From the NCBI GenBank assembly GCA_010093515.1, contig MU001673.1:1125320-1189319 (forward strand): 64,000 nucleotides of DNA, in the 5' to 3' direction. This stretch comes from Lineolata rhizophorae. Taxonomy: Eukaryota > Ascomycota > Dothideomycetes > Lineolatales > Lineolataceae. Every line of letters starts with the position of its first letter. The stretch's first letter is position 1. The notes below the pieces were generated by a model. The model ran no database searches. It had not been told where the DNA came from and was given only the letters and a program-made list of their open reading frames with translations. This document shows positions 35,506 to 48,609 of this stretch, piece after piece. Position numbers and translations under genes: made by a program.

Positions 35506-36040
35506 ACGGTATATCCGTTGCTCTACTATATTGGCAGTCATCAGGTTCTCCTTTGTTCGAGGTGTTCGGGCACGACCAATCCACGGCTACAGGGGTTGCG
35601 GAGTGGATCATGGCCATGAATTCTGGCGTTTTGGGGAAATGTGTGCGAGTCGAGATCGTGATGCTAGTATCGGTGTTAGTCATGAGTGGCCAGCTACATT
35701 CAGTTCAGGCAGTCTGTATCTTTACTTAAATACCCGAGCAGAATGGACGGGAAGCAATTGAAAAGGCCGTTATTTGGAAAAAGTTAGTCGGTGGAATTGA
35801 TCAGTAGATCGAAAATTTAAAATAAATATGCCTTCGTGTACCGGACAAAGGAAGTCATTGATTCAGCTTGCATAACACGGCTGCGATCGTGACGTGGGAG
35901 GGCATCTAAATCGTGTTTGTCCTTTCACGTGATGTCGCGAGGTGCATCGGCTCCGGGTGCGACTCGGCCATTGCGGCCAACCTATTCATCAAGGTCCCTC
36001 CAGGCGCGCTTGGCTCCACATACCTCTGCAACATGACAAG
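35506..36040. other. intergenic, no gene seen
   Basis: Spacer between two plus-strand genes. AT-rich patch at 35750-35830. No recognisable element. Confidence 0.45.
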
Positions 36041-37180
36041 ATGTTCACTTCGGGGTTTACGAACGCGCCGGTCTCGAAAGCGCTCGTTTTCGCGTCCGTC
36101 CTCTTGCCGTTCGTCGCGAGCGTGACGGACACGAAACATTTCCTCTACGTCCAGGTGGTGCCGCATCTGTGGGTATATCGCCAGTTCTGGCGACTCTTTA
36201 CGTGGCAAGTAAGCTCCCCAGCTTCCCCGAAAAGCGCCCGCGCGGCTTTGAAGACTAGCTGGCGCGCTTCTCACACATGCTAAAAGACTTACGCAATTGC
36301 TCGTTTCAACTCCAGATATGCTACGTCAATTCTGCCGAGGTCCTGTTTGCCGTGATGACGTTTTACCAACTCCGAGTCGTTGAGCGGCTGTGGGGGCCTC
36401 GCAAATATGCGGTATGTTGCGCTGTTGTTTATTGGAGTTTGCTTTCTCCCGTCCTCCCATCAATGCAGGAACAGTGTTCCACTAACTCAAAGTCCGCCAT
36501 TGCACCCGCAGTCCTTCCTGATTTCCACCCTACCCTACACCTCCCTCCTCCCGCCGCTCGTGCTCGCCCTCGTCCTCCGCCCCCTCAGCCTCAACCACGT
36601 CAACTATCTGCCCGCCGGCCCGACGGCCGTGCTCTTCGCCGCCCTCGCCCAATACCACGCGGCCATCCCCTACATCTACAAGTACCGCCTCGCCGCCACG
36701 GCCCCGGCCCCGACCCCGACCCCGGCGCCACCCTCCGCTCCTCGCTCGGCGCGCTCGTCGCCGTCCCCATCCTTCCTCCACACGCCCGTCACGCTCACCT
36801 CCAAGACGCTGTCGTACGTCCCCGCCGCGCAGGTGGCGCTCGCGCAGCTGCCCGGCTCGGCGCTCGCCGCGCTCGTCGGCTGGGCCGTCGGCACCGCCTA
36901 CCGCAACGAGGTGCTGCCGGGCCGCGCGACGGCCTGGCGCGTGCCCGGGTGGGTGCTGGGCGAGCGGAAGCGGCCGGGTGGCCTGGGGCGCGGCGGGCGC
37001 GAGCGGTTCGAGGGCCTGAGGAGGAGGCTCGAGGACGAGGGCGGCGGTGGAGGTGGAGGGGGCGGGGGAGGCGCGGGGCGGGCGAGCGGGGTCCAGGGCC
37101 AGAGGGGGCAGGCGCAGGGGGAGGCGAGGAGGAGGACGCTGGGTGAGGTTATTGCGGAGCAGTTTCGGGGGGCGCGGTGA
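36041..37180 (+). CDS. Dsc2/UBAC2-type rhomboid-like membrane protein
   Basis: Pseudo-rhomboid of the Golgi/ER Dsc E3 ligase, which in fungi controls SREBP cleavage and membrane-protein quality control. Three exons, 36041-36208, 36316-36411 and 36512-37180, give 310 aa with phase-0 junctions. The opening MFTSGFTNAPVSKALVFASV leads into TDTKHFLYVQVVPHLWVYRQ, FWRLFTWQ and the exon-2 stretch NSAEVLFAVMTFYQLRVVER, then LWGPRKYA. These are the family pattern. About six hydrophobic segments are visible and no serine-protease GxSG motif is seen. The C-terminus is a Gly-rich linker ending LGEVIAEQFRGAR; the UBA domain usually found in Dsc2/UBAC2 is not evident. The last 400 bases are extremely GC-rich. 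Confidence 0.75.
37042..37086 (+). repeat. G-rich tract encoding poly-glycine
   Basis: A run of GGN codons with several blocks of three or more Gs in the 3' part of the Dsc2-like gene. It encodes about eleven glycines and could form a G-quadruplex. Confidence 0.65.
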
Positions 37181-37800
37181 GGGGACGGCCGGGGAGGAGG
37201 TTGAATGTGGTACAGTGAATTCTGCGATGGTACGGCTGAGACATGACGAAGAGGCATGCAGTGGGCGTTTTTGCTTGGGTTGCATATAGGTTGGAAGAAC
37301 AGATGGCTACCATGCCTGCTAAAACGAAGAGAAAGGTGGCTTGAGTTCAACATCTGTCGGGCTCAATCTCCGTTTCCAAAGTGCCATAGCAGCTGCTAGG
37401 ACTGTACGTATATAGACGCAGTCACGCCCACACAGGCTTGCAACAAGCTGCTCAAGGCCCTGACGGAACCTCTGCGCGTGGTTATTCAAACCCCCAACTA
37501 GGCAGTTTCTAGTCCTAGTACCTTTTGTCCAAGGCCAGATGTACGTCTTAATTCCGCACGCTATGGGCGCAATCCAATGTGCGCGCCGGAGCATGCATTG
37601 CCAGTGCCTGGCGTGATCTCGACCGGCTTCGAAATGCGCCGACGGCGATTGGCCCGCGAGCCCTGAGCTCGACGGTGGACCGCGACTGCTGTGCAGCGCG
37701 CCCCCGGCGAGCCTCGAGCCACTCCGCACCCGAGCTGGCCTGCAGCCGGGGGCCACCGGCTCCTCCTCCTCACCTTCCGCTCGCACGTCTGCCGGCGGCC
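37181..37800. other. intergenic: promoter of the hemerythrin-like gene
   Basis: No gene supported. The 3' half is GC-rich. Confidence 0.45.
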
Positions 37801-39174
37801 ATGTCCGGCAAGCTTCTACCCTCCCTCGTCTTGGTCCTGGCTGTCGCAGTCGGACTCTTTTACTCGCAGCAGCAGCAGCTCCCCCAGCTCCCGGCCTTCA
37901 CCATGACGGCCCCTCCGTCCGGAGCCAAACCGTGGGCTGATGGCCCGATGCCGCTGGTGCACACGCCCGTCTACGAGACCAAGAAGGTGCGTGGGAAGCC
38001 AAAGGCGGCCTTCCGCCAGTTCCGCCCCCCTCCTCCGTCGGGCGCGTCGAGGCTCTTTCACGATGCCCCGACGGGAGCTCCATGCCCGGGTCCCCGAAGC
38101 TGACGGCTCGCTCGCGCGCCTCTCTAGAACGACACCTTCACGACGGGCGCGACGCACATGGCGCTCGTCCACAACGCCATCCTGCGCGGCTACAACTCCA
38201 TCTACCACCAGGCGGCCCACGTCCAGCCCAAGGACTACGCCGACTTCGTCGGCTACTGCCTGTCCTGGTTCCGGTTCGTCAAGTCGCACCACGACGACGA
38301 AGAGGAGCAGCTGTTCCCCAAGGTGGAGGAAGTGCTGGGGGACGACGGCAAGGGGATCTGGGATGAGACGCACAAGGAGCATGGTAAGTGGCTCAGAATA
38401 TCCCCTTTGTTGTGAGCTTTACATTGTTGTTGTCTCCTCCACTTGGTTTCTAGCCAATGCAATTTCAATGTACCCTCGTTCGCCCATCCTGGCTTCGTAA
38501 CCCTCAAAATTACTGCCATGATAATTCTACGTCTATTACACGCTTCTTGTATATACTAAGGCTCTTCGGTTCTACTATGTGATTGGATGATATTTTTTCC
38601 CTTTTTCTTTTTTTTGCCGTGTAATACCCTTAGGTATTTTCTTGGGACAACGCAGTCTTGTATCTCTGGAAACTTCTTATTAGTCCAGCAGAGCATCGAC
38701 ACATCGAGGCTGACGTGTTCCACAGAATCGTTCCTCGGCGGGCTCGCCGAGTTCCACGACTACCTCGCAGGTCTCCCGTCCCCAGCCGAGTTCTCCGGCG
38801 CGAAACTACTCGAGATCATGGCCAAGTTCCAGGACGACTTCAACCACCACTTCCACTCGGAGATATCGACCATCGCCAAGATGGCCGAGGTGCCGAGGCC
38901 GGACGGGGCGCCAAACCCAGCGCCCATCTTTGCGCGCTGGGGCAAGAAGAGCATCATGGGCGCCAGCGTCACGGACGGGGTGCCCTTCCTGTTCCTCAAC
39001 TTCGACCGCTCCTTCGAGGACGGCACGTGGGCCGCGTGGCCGCCCATGCCGGCGCCCATCCGTTGGATGCTGCCCCGCATGGGCAGCTCGTGGCACTGGG
39101 GCTGGTGGAAGTTTGCCAGCTGCGACGTCAACGGGATGCCGCGCGAGTTGTACGCCGCGGAGAAGCAGTCGTGA
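37801..39174 (+). CDS. membrane-anchored hemerythrin-like (HHE) domain protein
   Basis: Predicted di-iron four-helix-bundle protein. Three exons, 37801-37986, 38128-38383 and 38726-39174, give 296 aa. Residues 5-21 (LLPSLVLVLAVAVGLFY) form a signal anchor, so the HHE domain should face the ER lumen, vacuole or exterior, or sit on a membrane. Likely iron ligands are in THMALVHNAIL (helix 1), KSHHDDEEEQLFP (His-His-x2-Glu, helix 2), DETHKEH/EFHDYL (helix 3) and FNHHFHSEI (helix 4). The C-terminal 90 residues (HWGWWKFASCDVNGMPREL near the end) are Trp-rich and conserved in fungal relatives. The second intron, 342 nt, is long for this genome and starts with GTAAGT. Function in fungi is unsettled: oxygen or NO sensing, or iron handling, are possible. 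Confidence 0.85.
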
Positions 39175-40143
39175 GGCGAGGAAGGGAGGGGAAGAGAGAG
39201 GCGCGGCGGCATCGGGGAGTTAGTGGTATTATTTGATACTTGGAGTACACGGCGGGGAACTTCCAATGAGGCTCTCTCGCCGGTATATGTAAGGACTTTC
39301 CTGGCGACTCTACGAATCATGTGAAACATTCTTGGTTGGACTCAGGAGGTGAAGAGGGCTCGTGCTCGAAAGGGGCGCTGAGGGTGCGCTGGGACGCGCT
39401 CCGGTTTGCAACTTTAGGCGAGCAGCCAGGCCTTTCCAGCGGGCCAAAAGCCCCCAATGGGCTGAATCAAAATGTCCACGACACACGCAGTAAGTACGAC
39501 GTAGCCTGTTCACTCGGTCGGTTGGTAGCGAGCGTGTAACGGCGCGGGTTTGGCGATGCGCCGCTGGCGGGGCCGATAAAGCTGGCTATTATTAGCGGAG
39601 GGACCAAAGTCCGCGGAAGAGCCCCGAGCGGCGTCGCACCCTGAGGCAGTCATGCACGCTGTGCGTCAGACCGAAGCCCCAATGGCGGCCCCGGTTGAGA
39701 GACAACAGAGATAAAAGACCATGGGCGAGCCGCGTGCCGGGCCCGTCTTTCGCGGCATATCATTCCATTATCACGCTCACGCCCGTCAATTGCCGGCGGC
39801 GTCATCTGCGCGCTCGCACCGCAGCTCAACACCGTCCGTCCTCGTCTCGCCCCGACGATCGCCTTCCAGCGTGGCCGGCTCCCGGCGGTGACCTAGCGAC
39901 AATGGCTCAAGGTACGTGCAGCGCAGCCCCCCCGGCCGGCCCGGGCTGCGTCATCCAAAGAAAAAATTTCGAGAGTGGAAATGAATGAAGAAAAAAGAAA
40001 AAAAGAAAAAAGTGAAGAAGACCGTTGAAGCGCTTCGTCACTAGCCGTCATCCCCTTTTCCCGAATTTTTCTTCTCTTCCCGTCCCTTCTCTTCTCGTCT
40101 GTTTTCCTTTTCTCTCCCCCCTAATCTATGCCTACACCGTTCA
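39175..40143. other. intergenic upstream of the carbonic anhydrase, with a possible alternative first exon
   Basis: Mostly non-coding. It contains ATGGCTCAAG at 39902-39911 followed by a GTACGT donor. This could be a ten-base alternative first exon for the carbonic anhydrase (see that entry). An A-rich patch lies at 39960-40020. Confidence 0.45.
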
Positions 40144-40956
40144 ATGCTCGCCCGAGGCCCGCGGAGTCCTATCTTCGCAGCAGCAACAGCAACAGCAACA
40201 GCAGCGCTTCCGTGGCCCGCGACCGCTGCTGCCGCTGCCGCCGCTGCCGCTGCCAATGCTACCTTTGCTGCCACCCCCCGCCGCCACCTGCACCCCTGCG
40301 CGCGCCGAGCCATGCCCGCTGACTTGTTCGAACTCGAAGAGCTCCGCCAGCTGATCGAGGGCAACAAGACCTTCGTGCGCAAGACGCTGGTCAACGAGCC
40401 CAAGCTGCTCAAGAAGAACGCGGCCGGCCAGAGCCCCGAGGTGCTCTGGATCGGGTGCGCCGACAGCCGCGTGCCCGAGACGACCGTCTGCCACTCCAAG
40501 CCCGGCGACATCTTCGTGCACCGCAACATCGCCAACGTGGTGCAGGCCGACGACGCCTCGTCGGCCGCCGTCATCGAGTTCGCCGTCGCCCACCTCAAGG
40601 TCAAGCGCATCGTCGTCTGCGGCCACACCAAGTGCGGCGGCGCCAACGCCGCGCTCGGCGACGCCGACCTCGGCCCCACGCTCAACCGCTGGCTCGAGCC
40701 GCTGCGCGCCCTGCGCCGCAAGCACGAAGGGGAGCTCAAGAAGCTGGCCTCGCCCGACGACTGCGCCACCCGCGTCGCCGAGATCAACGTCCACGCCGGC
40801 GTCGAGACGCTCAAGAAGAACAAGACGGTCGCCAAGGCCATGGAGGACCGCGGGCTCACCGTGCACGGCATGATCTTCGACATCGCCGAGGGCGAGCTGC
40901 GCGTGCTCGAGGAGAAGCCCGCCGCCCAGGGGCTCTGGAACATGGTCAACCGGTAG
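40144..40956 (+). CDS. beta-class carbonic anhydrase, probably mitochondrial form
   Basis: Zinc enzyme that hydrates CO2 to bicarbonate. A single frame from the ATG at 40144 gives 270 aa. Residues 1-55 are Ala/Arg-rich without acidic residues (MLARGPRSP, then two Ala runs), typical of a mitochondrial targeting peptide. The enzyme domain follows MPADLFELEELRQLIEGN. Zinc ligands are in WIGCADSRVPE (Cys, with the Asp-Arg dyad) and VVCGHTKCGGANA (His and Cys). FVHRNIANVV and GLTVHGMIFDIAEGELR are also conserved. A shorter protein could be made by splicing a first exon at 39902-39911 to 40310 (phase 1, AG at 40308-40309). That would give MAQ-AMPADLFELEEL and 218 aa without the presequence. The acceptor is not strong, so this is offered as an alternative. 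Confidence 0.88.
   Translation: MLARGPRSPIFAAATATATAALPWPATAAAAAAAAAANATFAATPRRHLHPCARRAMPADLFELEELRQLIEGNKTFVRKTLVNEPKLLKKNAAGQSPEVLWIGCADSRVPETTVCHSKPGDIFVHRNIANVVQADDASSAAVIEFAVAHLKVKRIVVCGHTKCGGANAALGDADLGPTLNRWLEPLRALRRKHEGELKKLASPDDCATRVAEINVHAGVETLKKNKTVAKAMEDRGLTVHGMIFDIAEGELRVLEEKPAAQGLWNMVNR
40178..40206 (+). repeat. CAG/CAA-type trinucleotide tract
   Basis: Short imperfect GCA/ACA (CAGCAACAG) repeat in the presequence of the carbonic anhydrase. In the coding frame it reads as an Ala/Thr run. Confidence 0.7.
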
Positions 40957-41510
40957 AACCGGGGACTTGTTTGGGTGGGTGTCTGCGTAGGGGGAGGGAG
41001 GGAGGGGATTGGATAAGGAGGAGAAGACCTCAGGGTTCGGTCACTTTTTGGTTTATCGCGCCTGGGACGTTTTGGACATTTCGGAACAGTCGCGACATGT
41101 GTGCGTCGCTGCCTAGATCTATTAGATGACTCGATGCTATATACACGGCCATTTCTGTTTTGGACCCTTTTTCGTTTGGCGTTCCCACGCCTTCCTTACG
41201 CGTTCATTGTCCCTCTGTTTAGTGCTAATATTTAGGTGCGCAATTGCGGGCCCCCGATGAAAAGCACTCGTTTGTTGAGAGTCCTCGGTACACTAGAAGG
41301 CCGTCCGACCATTAATGGACTTACGAACTCAGAAACTAGCTTATGTTTCTTGAATGATGCCACGTTTCCTGCCACTGCTTTTGAACTTTAGAGATGAAGC
41401 GCATATCAGCCGTGTAGTCAGTGCCTATAAGTTGCAAAGGATTCCACATTCCTGCAGAATCGAGCCCCCGAGAGCAAAAGTCCCCATCCAGTCGATATTG
41501 CCTTTTCCGG
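40957..41510. other. intergenic, no gene seen
   Basis: 3' flank of the carbonic anhydrase and upstream region of the 41511 gene. Purine-rich at 40985-41030. Confidence 0.45.
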
Positions 41511-42665
41511 ATGTCTAACGCTACACCGGTAGGAGCATGTGAACGGTCCGGCCCTTCCAAAAGCTCCACTAACGAGTCCTGCACTGGACCATATCATCCC
41601 CGCTGTCCAACCGTGACATTAAAGCAAGCCTCTGATTTTGACGCCGACCGACCTCTCCGAGAGCATCAATCACCAGAGACAATGAGACCGCATTCCGTCG
41701 ACTATGCCTCTCTCGCGTCCTCGACGGTCGACGACGCTTCGCGCTCTCCTCCACCTCAGCGCAATTCCACAACACACCTACGGCTAGCAGATTTGCGTTT
41801 CCGTCTTCCAAGTCTCGTCTTCTCGCCGTTGACCTTGGCGCCTCACTCTTATACGAGTAACTCAGCAGCCAGTCTCGGGCCGTCCGCCTACGCCGGGGCT
41901 CCGGATCAACCGCCGCACGAGGAGGGAACATTTTGCACCTCGGACGAGCACCATCGCGATCGCACGCTAGACGAACCCCAGTGCAACAGAGCTCAAGACG
42001 GAGCAGCCTCCCCGAAGGCTGTGTCCTCTTTTTTGGTCTTGACTCCTCCGGGCTCGCAGTCAGATCCCGCAATTAGCATAATTGAAAGTTATCATCGTAG
42101 TTCTCCGAGCTCTTCCCAAGGAGCCAATGGTGGACATATCCAAACTTCCTTCAACGTAGTCGGCCACCAGGGAGGGGATATCGCTTCGAATCAACAGTCC
42201 GACTCGGGAAGAGCTAGAGGCGATGGGGCAAGGGCGACGAGTCAGGAGAAAGGCCGCTCGTTACCAACTTCGTCCGCGACCTCGGCCGGACATCCCAAGC
42301 CTACAGCTTTCTTATGGGAAAGCAGCGACTCCTCCGCAACGCCCGTCTACACGCCAGACGAATCGGACAGCACGTGCTCTTCGAAACGGTCGTTGGAGGA
42401 GGAGGACGAACGCCCGGACGAAAAGCCCAACATGGCCGCGACTCTGGGCAGAGCTCTGAAGAAGACTGACGACATCGGCGCCATAATTTCGGCAGTCATT
42501 CGCGAACGGTCGGCCTTGCTGCCGGAATGCGTGGCGGCCGTCCTCGACTCCGAATTCGAAGAGCTCGTCGACAAGGTCAGGACGCACCTGCGGACCGTGA
42601 CGGCCGACCGGCGTGGCATCATCATGTCGCAGTTAGAAGCCATGACGAGCTCTGATCGGAGGTAA
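41511..42665 (+). CDS. hypothetical protein, 384 aa (possible orphan)
   Basis: Not recognised. The frame opens at 41421, but the first ATG is at 41511 (MSNATPVGACERS); another candidate start is 41682 (MRPHSVDYAS). About 300 residues are Ser/Pro/Thr-rich and disordered. One hydrophobic stretch of moderate strength (LRFRLPSLVFSPLTLAPH) lies at about residues 95-112. The C-terminal 75 residues look folded: LGRALKKTDDIGAIISAVIR, LPECVAAVLDSEFEELVDKV and HLRTVTADRRG, a likely helical bundle. The rest resembles a fungal regulatory or signalling linker. No domain name is justified. Coding is supported by a long uninterrupted frame and a globular-looking C-terminus, but expression evidence would be needed. 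Confidence 0.5.
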   Translation: MSNATPVGACERSGPSKSSTNESCTGPYHPRCPTVTLKQASDFDADRPLREHQSPETMRPHSVDYASLASSTVDDASRSPPPQRNSTTHLRLADLRFRLPSLVFSPLTLAPHSYTSNSAASLGPSAYAGAPDQPPHEEGTFCTSDEHHRDRTLDEPQCNRAQDGAASPKAVSSFLVLTPPGSQSDPAISIIESYHRSSPSSSQGANGGHIQTSFNVVGHQGGDIASNQQSDSGRARGDGARATSQEKGRSLPTSSATSAGHPKPTAFLWESSDSSATPVYTPDESDSTCSSKRSLEEEDERPDEKPNMAATLGRALKKTDDIGAIISAVIRERSALLPECVAAVLDSEFEELVDKVRTHLRTVTADRRGIIMSQLEAMTSSDRR

Positions 42666-43079
42666 CGGTGACTCTCCGGAGCGTTTGCTGCATCTTTCGA
42701 GTGCTCGTCGGTCGCCGGGACAAAGTTCCTCAGGTTGCCGACACGGAGTTCTTCTGTTAGGAAAAGCACATGTAAATCATTGTTTTGAATACGATTCAAA
42801 AGTCACTAGAGATCATCCTACTCCACAAACTGTATGCGTTACTTGAGCAATATAGCCCGACCATATCCCCCGTAGACTACTATCACATACTGTTTAGCAC
42901 GGTCATGATTTAGTAAAGGCTTCATGTGCGTAATTTCAGACCTCGAGTGACTCACACTTGAGATTATACCGGAGCTACAGACTAAACTCATCTACATCCC
43001 CTTACCATTCTTTTACTCTTTCCAGAACGATTATTGGGGCGCCAGCTCTACGACGTCCGTTTTTGAGAGTCATCTACTC
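42666..43079. other. intergenic between convergent genes
   Basis: AT-richer 414-bp spacer between the 41511 gene (+) and the aldo/keto reductase (-). No gene seen. Confidence 0.5.
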
Positions 43080-44480
43080 TCAATCATAATGGCGGTAGAT
43101 CTGTTTCGGCCTGTACGGCTCCTCCAAGTACTTCATCTCGTCTTCCGTGAGCTTGATGTGGATATTCTCGCAGGCCTGCTCGATTCTCTCCTTGCTGCTC
43201 ATCCCGATGATGGGCATGGTTCCCTTAGCCAGACACCAGGCGGTGGCTATGCCCGCCATGCTGACACCCTTCTTCTTGGCCAGTTCCTCGACGCGGTCGA
43301 CGATGTTCTTGTCAACCTCGGTCTCCTGCTGGCGGATGACACTGTGGAGCATCTGGTCCGTCTTCTCTCGCGTAGTGTCGCGCGAGTTGAAGGGGCGGGT
43401 GAGCGCGCCTCGGCCGACGGGCGACCAGGGAATGAGGCCCACGCCGGTGGCCTTGCAGTACGGGTTCATCTCGCGCTCCTCTTCGCGGTACAGCAAGTTG
43501 TAGTAGTTCTGCATGCTGATGAACTTGTGCCAGCCGTTCTTCTCCGCGATGTTTTGCATCATTTGGAATTCCCACGTGAACATCTGGTTTGCGTGGGTTA
43601 GCATAGAATCAGCCATTATTGAGGGACACCAAACGAGAGCAGGGAAGCAACAATATTCCGGGGGACAATAACGTACACTGGAGGCTCCAATATACCGCAC
43701 CTTCCCACTCTCAATCACATCGTTCAGTGCCTTCATGATCTCCTCCATGGGCGTTGACCTATCCAGTCGATGGATCTGAAGCACATCGATATAGGTGCCG
43801 AGGCGCTCCACGCTCTGGTCGACCGCATCTATGATGTGTTTCCTAGATAGACCGACTCGGTTAACCATCTCTCCGTCGTTGACCCTCACTTCAGAAAAAG
43901 GTGGCTGGCCGCCGGCATCGCTAACGCCGAAGAAGCATTTGGACAGAATGACGATCCTATGCCGCGGGATGTTGAACTGCTTGAGCGCCTTGCCAACAAT
44001 CTTTTCCGACACGCCATTAGAATACACGTCGGCCTAGGACAGAATTATAGTGCGTCAGCATCGGGCAGCAGGCAGTGAAGAACCTGAATTGGGCAAGTTC
44101 CAAAACGATACGGAATTCGTTCCGCAAGGGTCTCGTGGCTAAGAACGGTGCAGGCATGGTAAAGTTCCGAGTTCGCAGTATACTTACAGTATCCCAGGTG
44201 TTAATTCCACACTTGTAAGCGTGTTCTAGCACAGACAGCGATTCAGCCTCGGGCAGGACCCATCCAATCCAGTCCGGCGTTCCGTACGACATGCAGCCGA
44301 CGATGACCTTTGACACTTTGAGGCCGGACTTCCCGAGGCTATTGGAGCAAGCGCCCGGTCAGCAGATGCTAACAACGGTCGTCCCACCGTCCACTAGAGA
44401 TATAAAGAAAGAGAACGGGAGTTCGGACTACGTAGATGTCGGTCGACTCACTTGACATATTCCATCTTTGCTGGCGACAT
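43080..44480 (-). CDS. aldo/keto reductase
   Basis: NADPH-dependent oxidoreductase of the AKR superfamily, closest in style to the YajO/Csh1-like fungal enzymes called versiconal-type or aryl-alcohol reductases. Four exons on the minus strand: 44452-44480, 44188-44338, 43677-44033 and 43080-43583, giving 346 aa. The first exon is only 29 nt. The spliced start is MSPAKMEYVNLGKSGLKVSK. The catalytic tetrad is visible: Asp and Tyr in NTWDTADVYSNG (rebuilt across intron 2), Lys in RIVILSKCFF and His in VLQIHRLD. The C-terminal cofactor loop includes IPWSPVGRGALTRPF and IIGMSSKERIEQACENI, and the end is YRPKQIYRHYD. The substrate is unknown, and no biosynthetic genes lie nearby. Confidence 0.88.
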
Positions 44481-45732
44481 GGTGTTAAGATTCTTTTTGG
44501 TAGAGAGAAGGCTTGTTCTTGTAAGGCGGCGTGGATTGGCAACCCTTTCTCTTCTGTCCGTAGTGCCACTGCGAGCAGGCCTGGCCGGATAGTTATTAGT
44601 ACTTTGCGTTCTCCGCCAAACACCGTCAGTTCCGACATCGTCGCCTGGACCCTGCGGCCTTTACCCTCTATGTCCTATATCCGACGCAGATCTATCCTCC
44701 CACCTAGCTTATGGGCCCATTCGTTTTCCTTGTTCGTTCTTACTTTACCGCAAGACATGGACGCCTGAAGGACATGTTGCAAGGTTTTCGGGGCCGGAGC
44801 ACGAGATGAAGAGGAAGAAGGGTTGTTACCACGAGCTGCGCTCGCGTTGCTCGCTCCAACCGGTCTCGCTTCGCTCGAACGGGGCCCGCCTTGCGGCCTA
44901 CAAGAATCTATTCGGGGCCCTACGACATAGACTTTGAACAGTCTGCAACGACATGGAACGGAGTCTTGCTCGGGACCCTATATTTTGTAGACTTGATAAC
45001 GATACGGAATGGGGTCTCGCTTGGCTCGACCTGCCGGCCGAAGACCGGCAAGAGTAGAAGTTCGAGGCCGTATGTGATTTACAACAGCACGTAGCTATTA
45101 GAGGGTTGGTCCGTCGGAGATACATACCCTTCCTCTTTTCTTCTGGTCTAGTATATCTCTGTCCGTACCCGAGGTAGAAGAGTGGTATTGCTAGAGAAGA
45201 ACTGCTGGCGCACCGCTGGAGGCGCAATTCCTTAGGCAGCTAAGTCCTAATTCCGCACTCGGTAAAGTTAGCAGCCGAGGTAGCTTTCGTACAGAGTAGT
45301 CGCGGACAAACTTCCGTGGCGAGCCACAGGATGTTACTATTCGTCCGATGCGTCCTCCGGTGAATAGTTTGCCCTGCTTGGACCAATATCTCGTGTACCT
45401 GCGATTAGTAGTGAAGAATTTGAGAGCCATACTGGACAAGGACGAGCCATTATGACGCTGCCCGTTACCTTGGGGAGATATACGCTCAACGACGTACGGA
45501 AACATCACAAACACCATTACGGACATGACCAGAGCAAAATTTTCACACGTCACTGCTTGAATGTGGGCAAAGATCTCCCGGTGATTCAATGATCCATCGA
45601 AGTCTGATGCTTGAAAAAAGTTTACAGAAGAGCCCGCGCAAATGCTCGCTCATACGGGCCCCATAAAACGCCGTCCAACCATCCAGCAATTAAGCCCGAA
45701 GCCACCGAGAAGAATCTAGATCGACCGACCCC
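44481..45732. other. intergenic with degenerate repeats
   Basis: No gene supported over 1.25 kb. It includes a diverged direct repeat (44913-45024), a small hairpin (45032-45050) and CGCTCG-rich sequence at 44835-44885. These suggest an eroded mobile or satellite-like relic, but no transposase frame or terminal repeat was seen. Confidence 0.45.
44913..45024 (+). repeat. two diverged direct-repeat units, period 58 bp
   Basis: Unit 1 starts at 44913 and unit 2 at 44971. Both share, in order, CGGG-CCCTA, TAGACTT, AACGA, GGAA-GG and GTCT-GCT, with small gaps between blocks. The conserved order argues for an old tandem duplication. Confidence 0.55.

Positions 45733-48609
<2,877 letters not shown>

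Noticed and set aside
43080-44480. Secondary-metabolite cluster around the aldo/keto reductase
   Set aside because: Neighbours are an orphan gene, polyubiquitin and a general factor. No polyketide synthase, NRPS, terpene cyclase or transporter is near.
45191-45589. Minus-strand frame of 132 codons upstream of polyubiquitin
   Set aside because: It lacks an ATG start at its beginning and shows no family features; it overlaps eroded repeat-like DNA.
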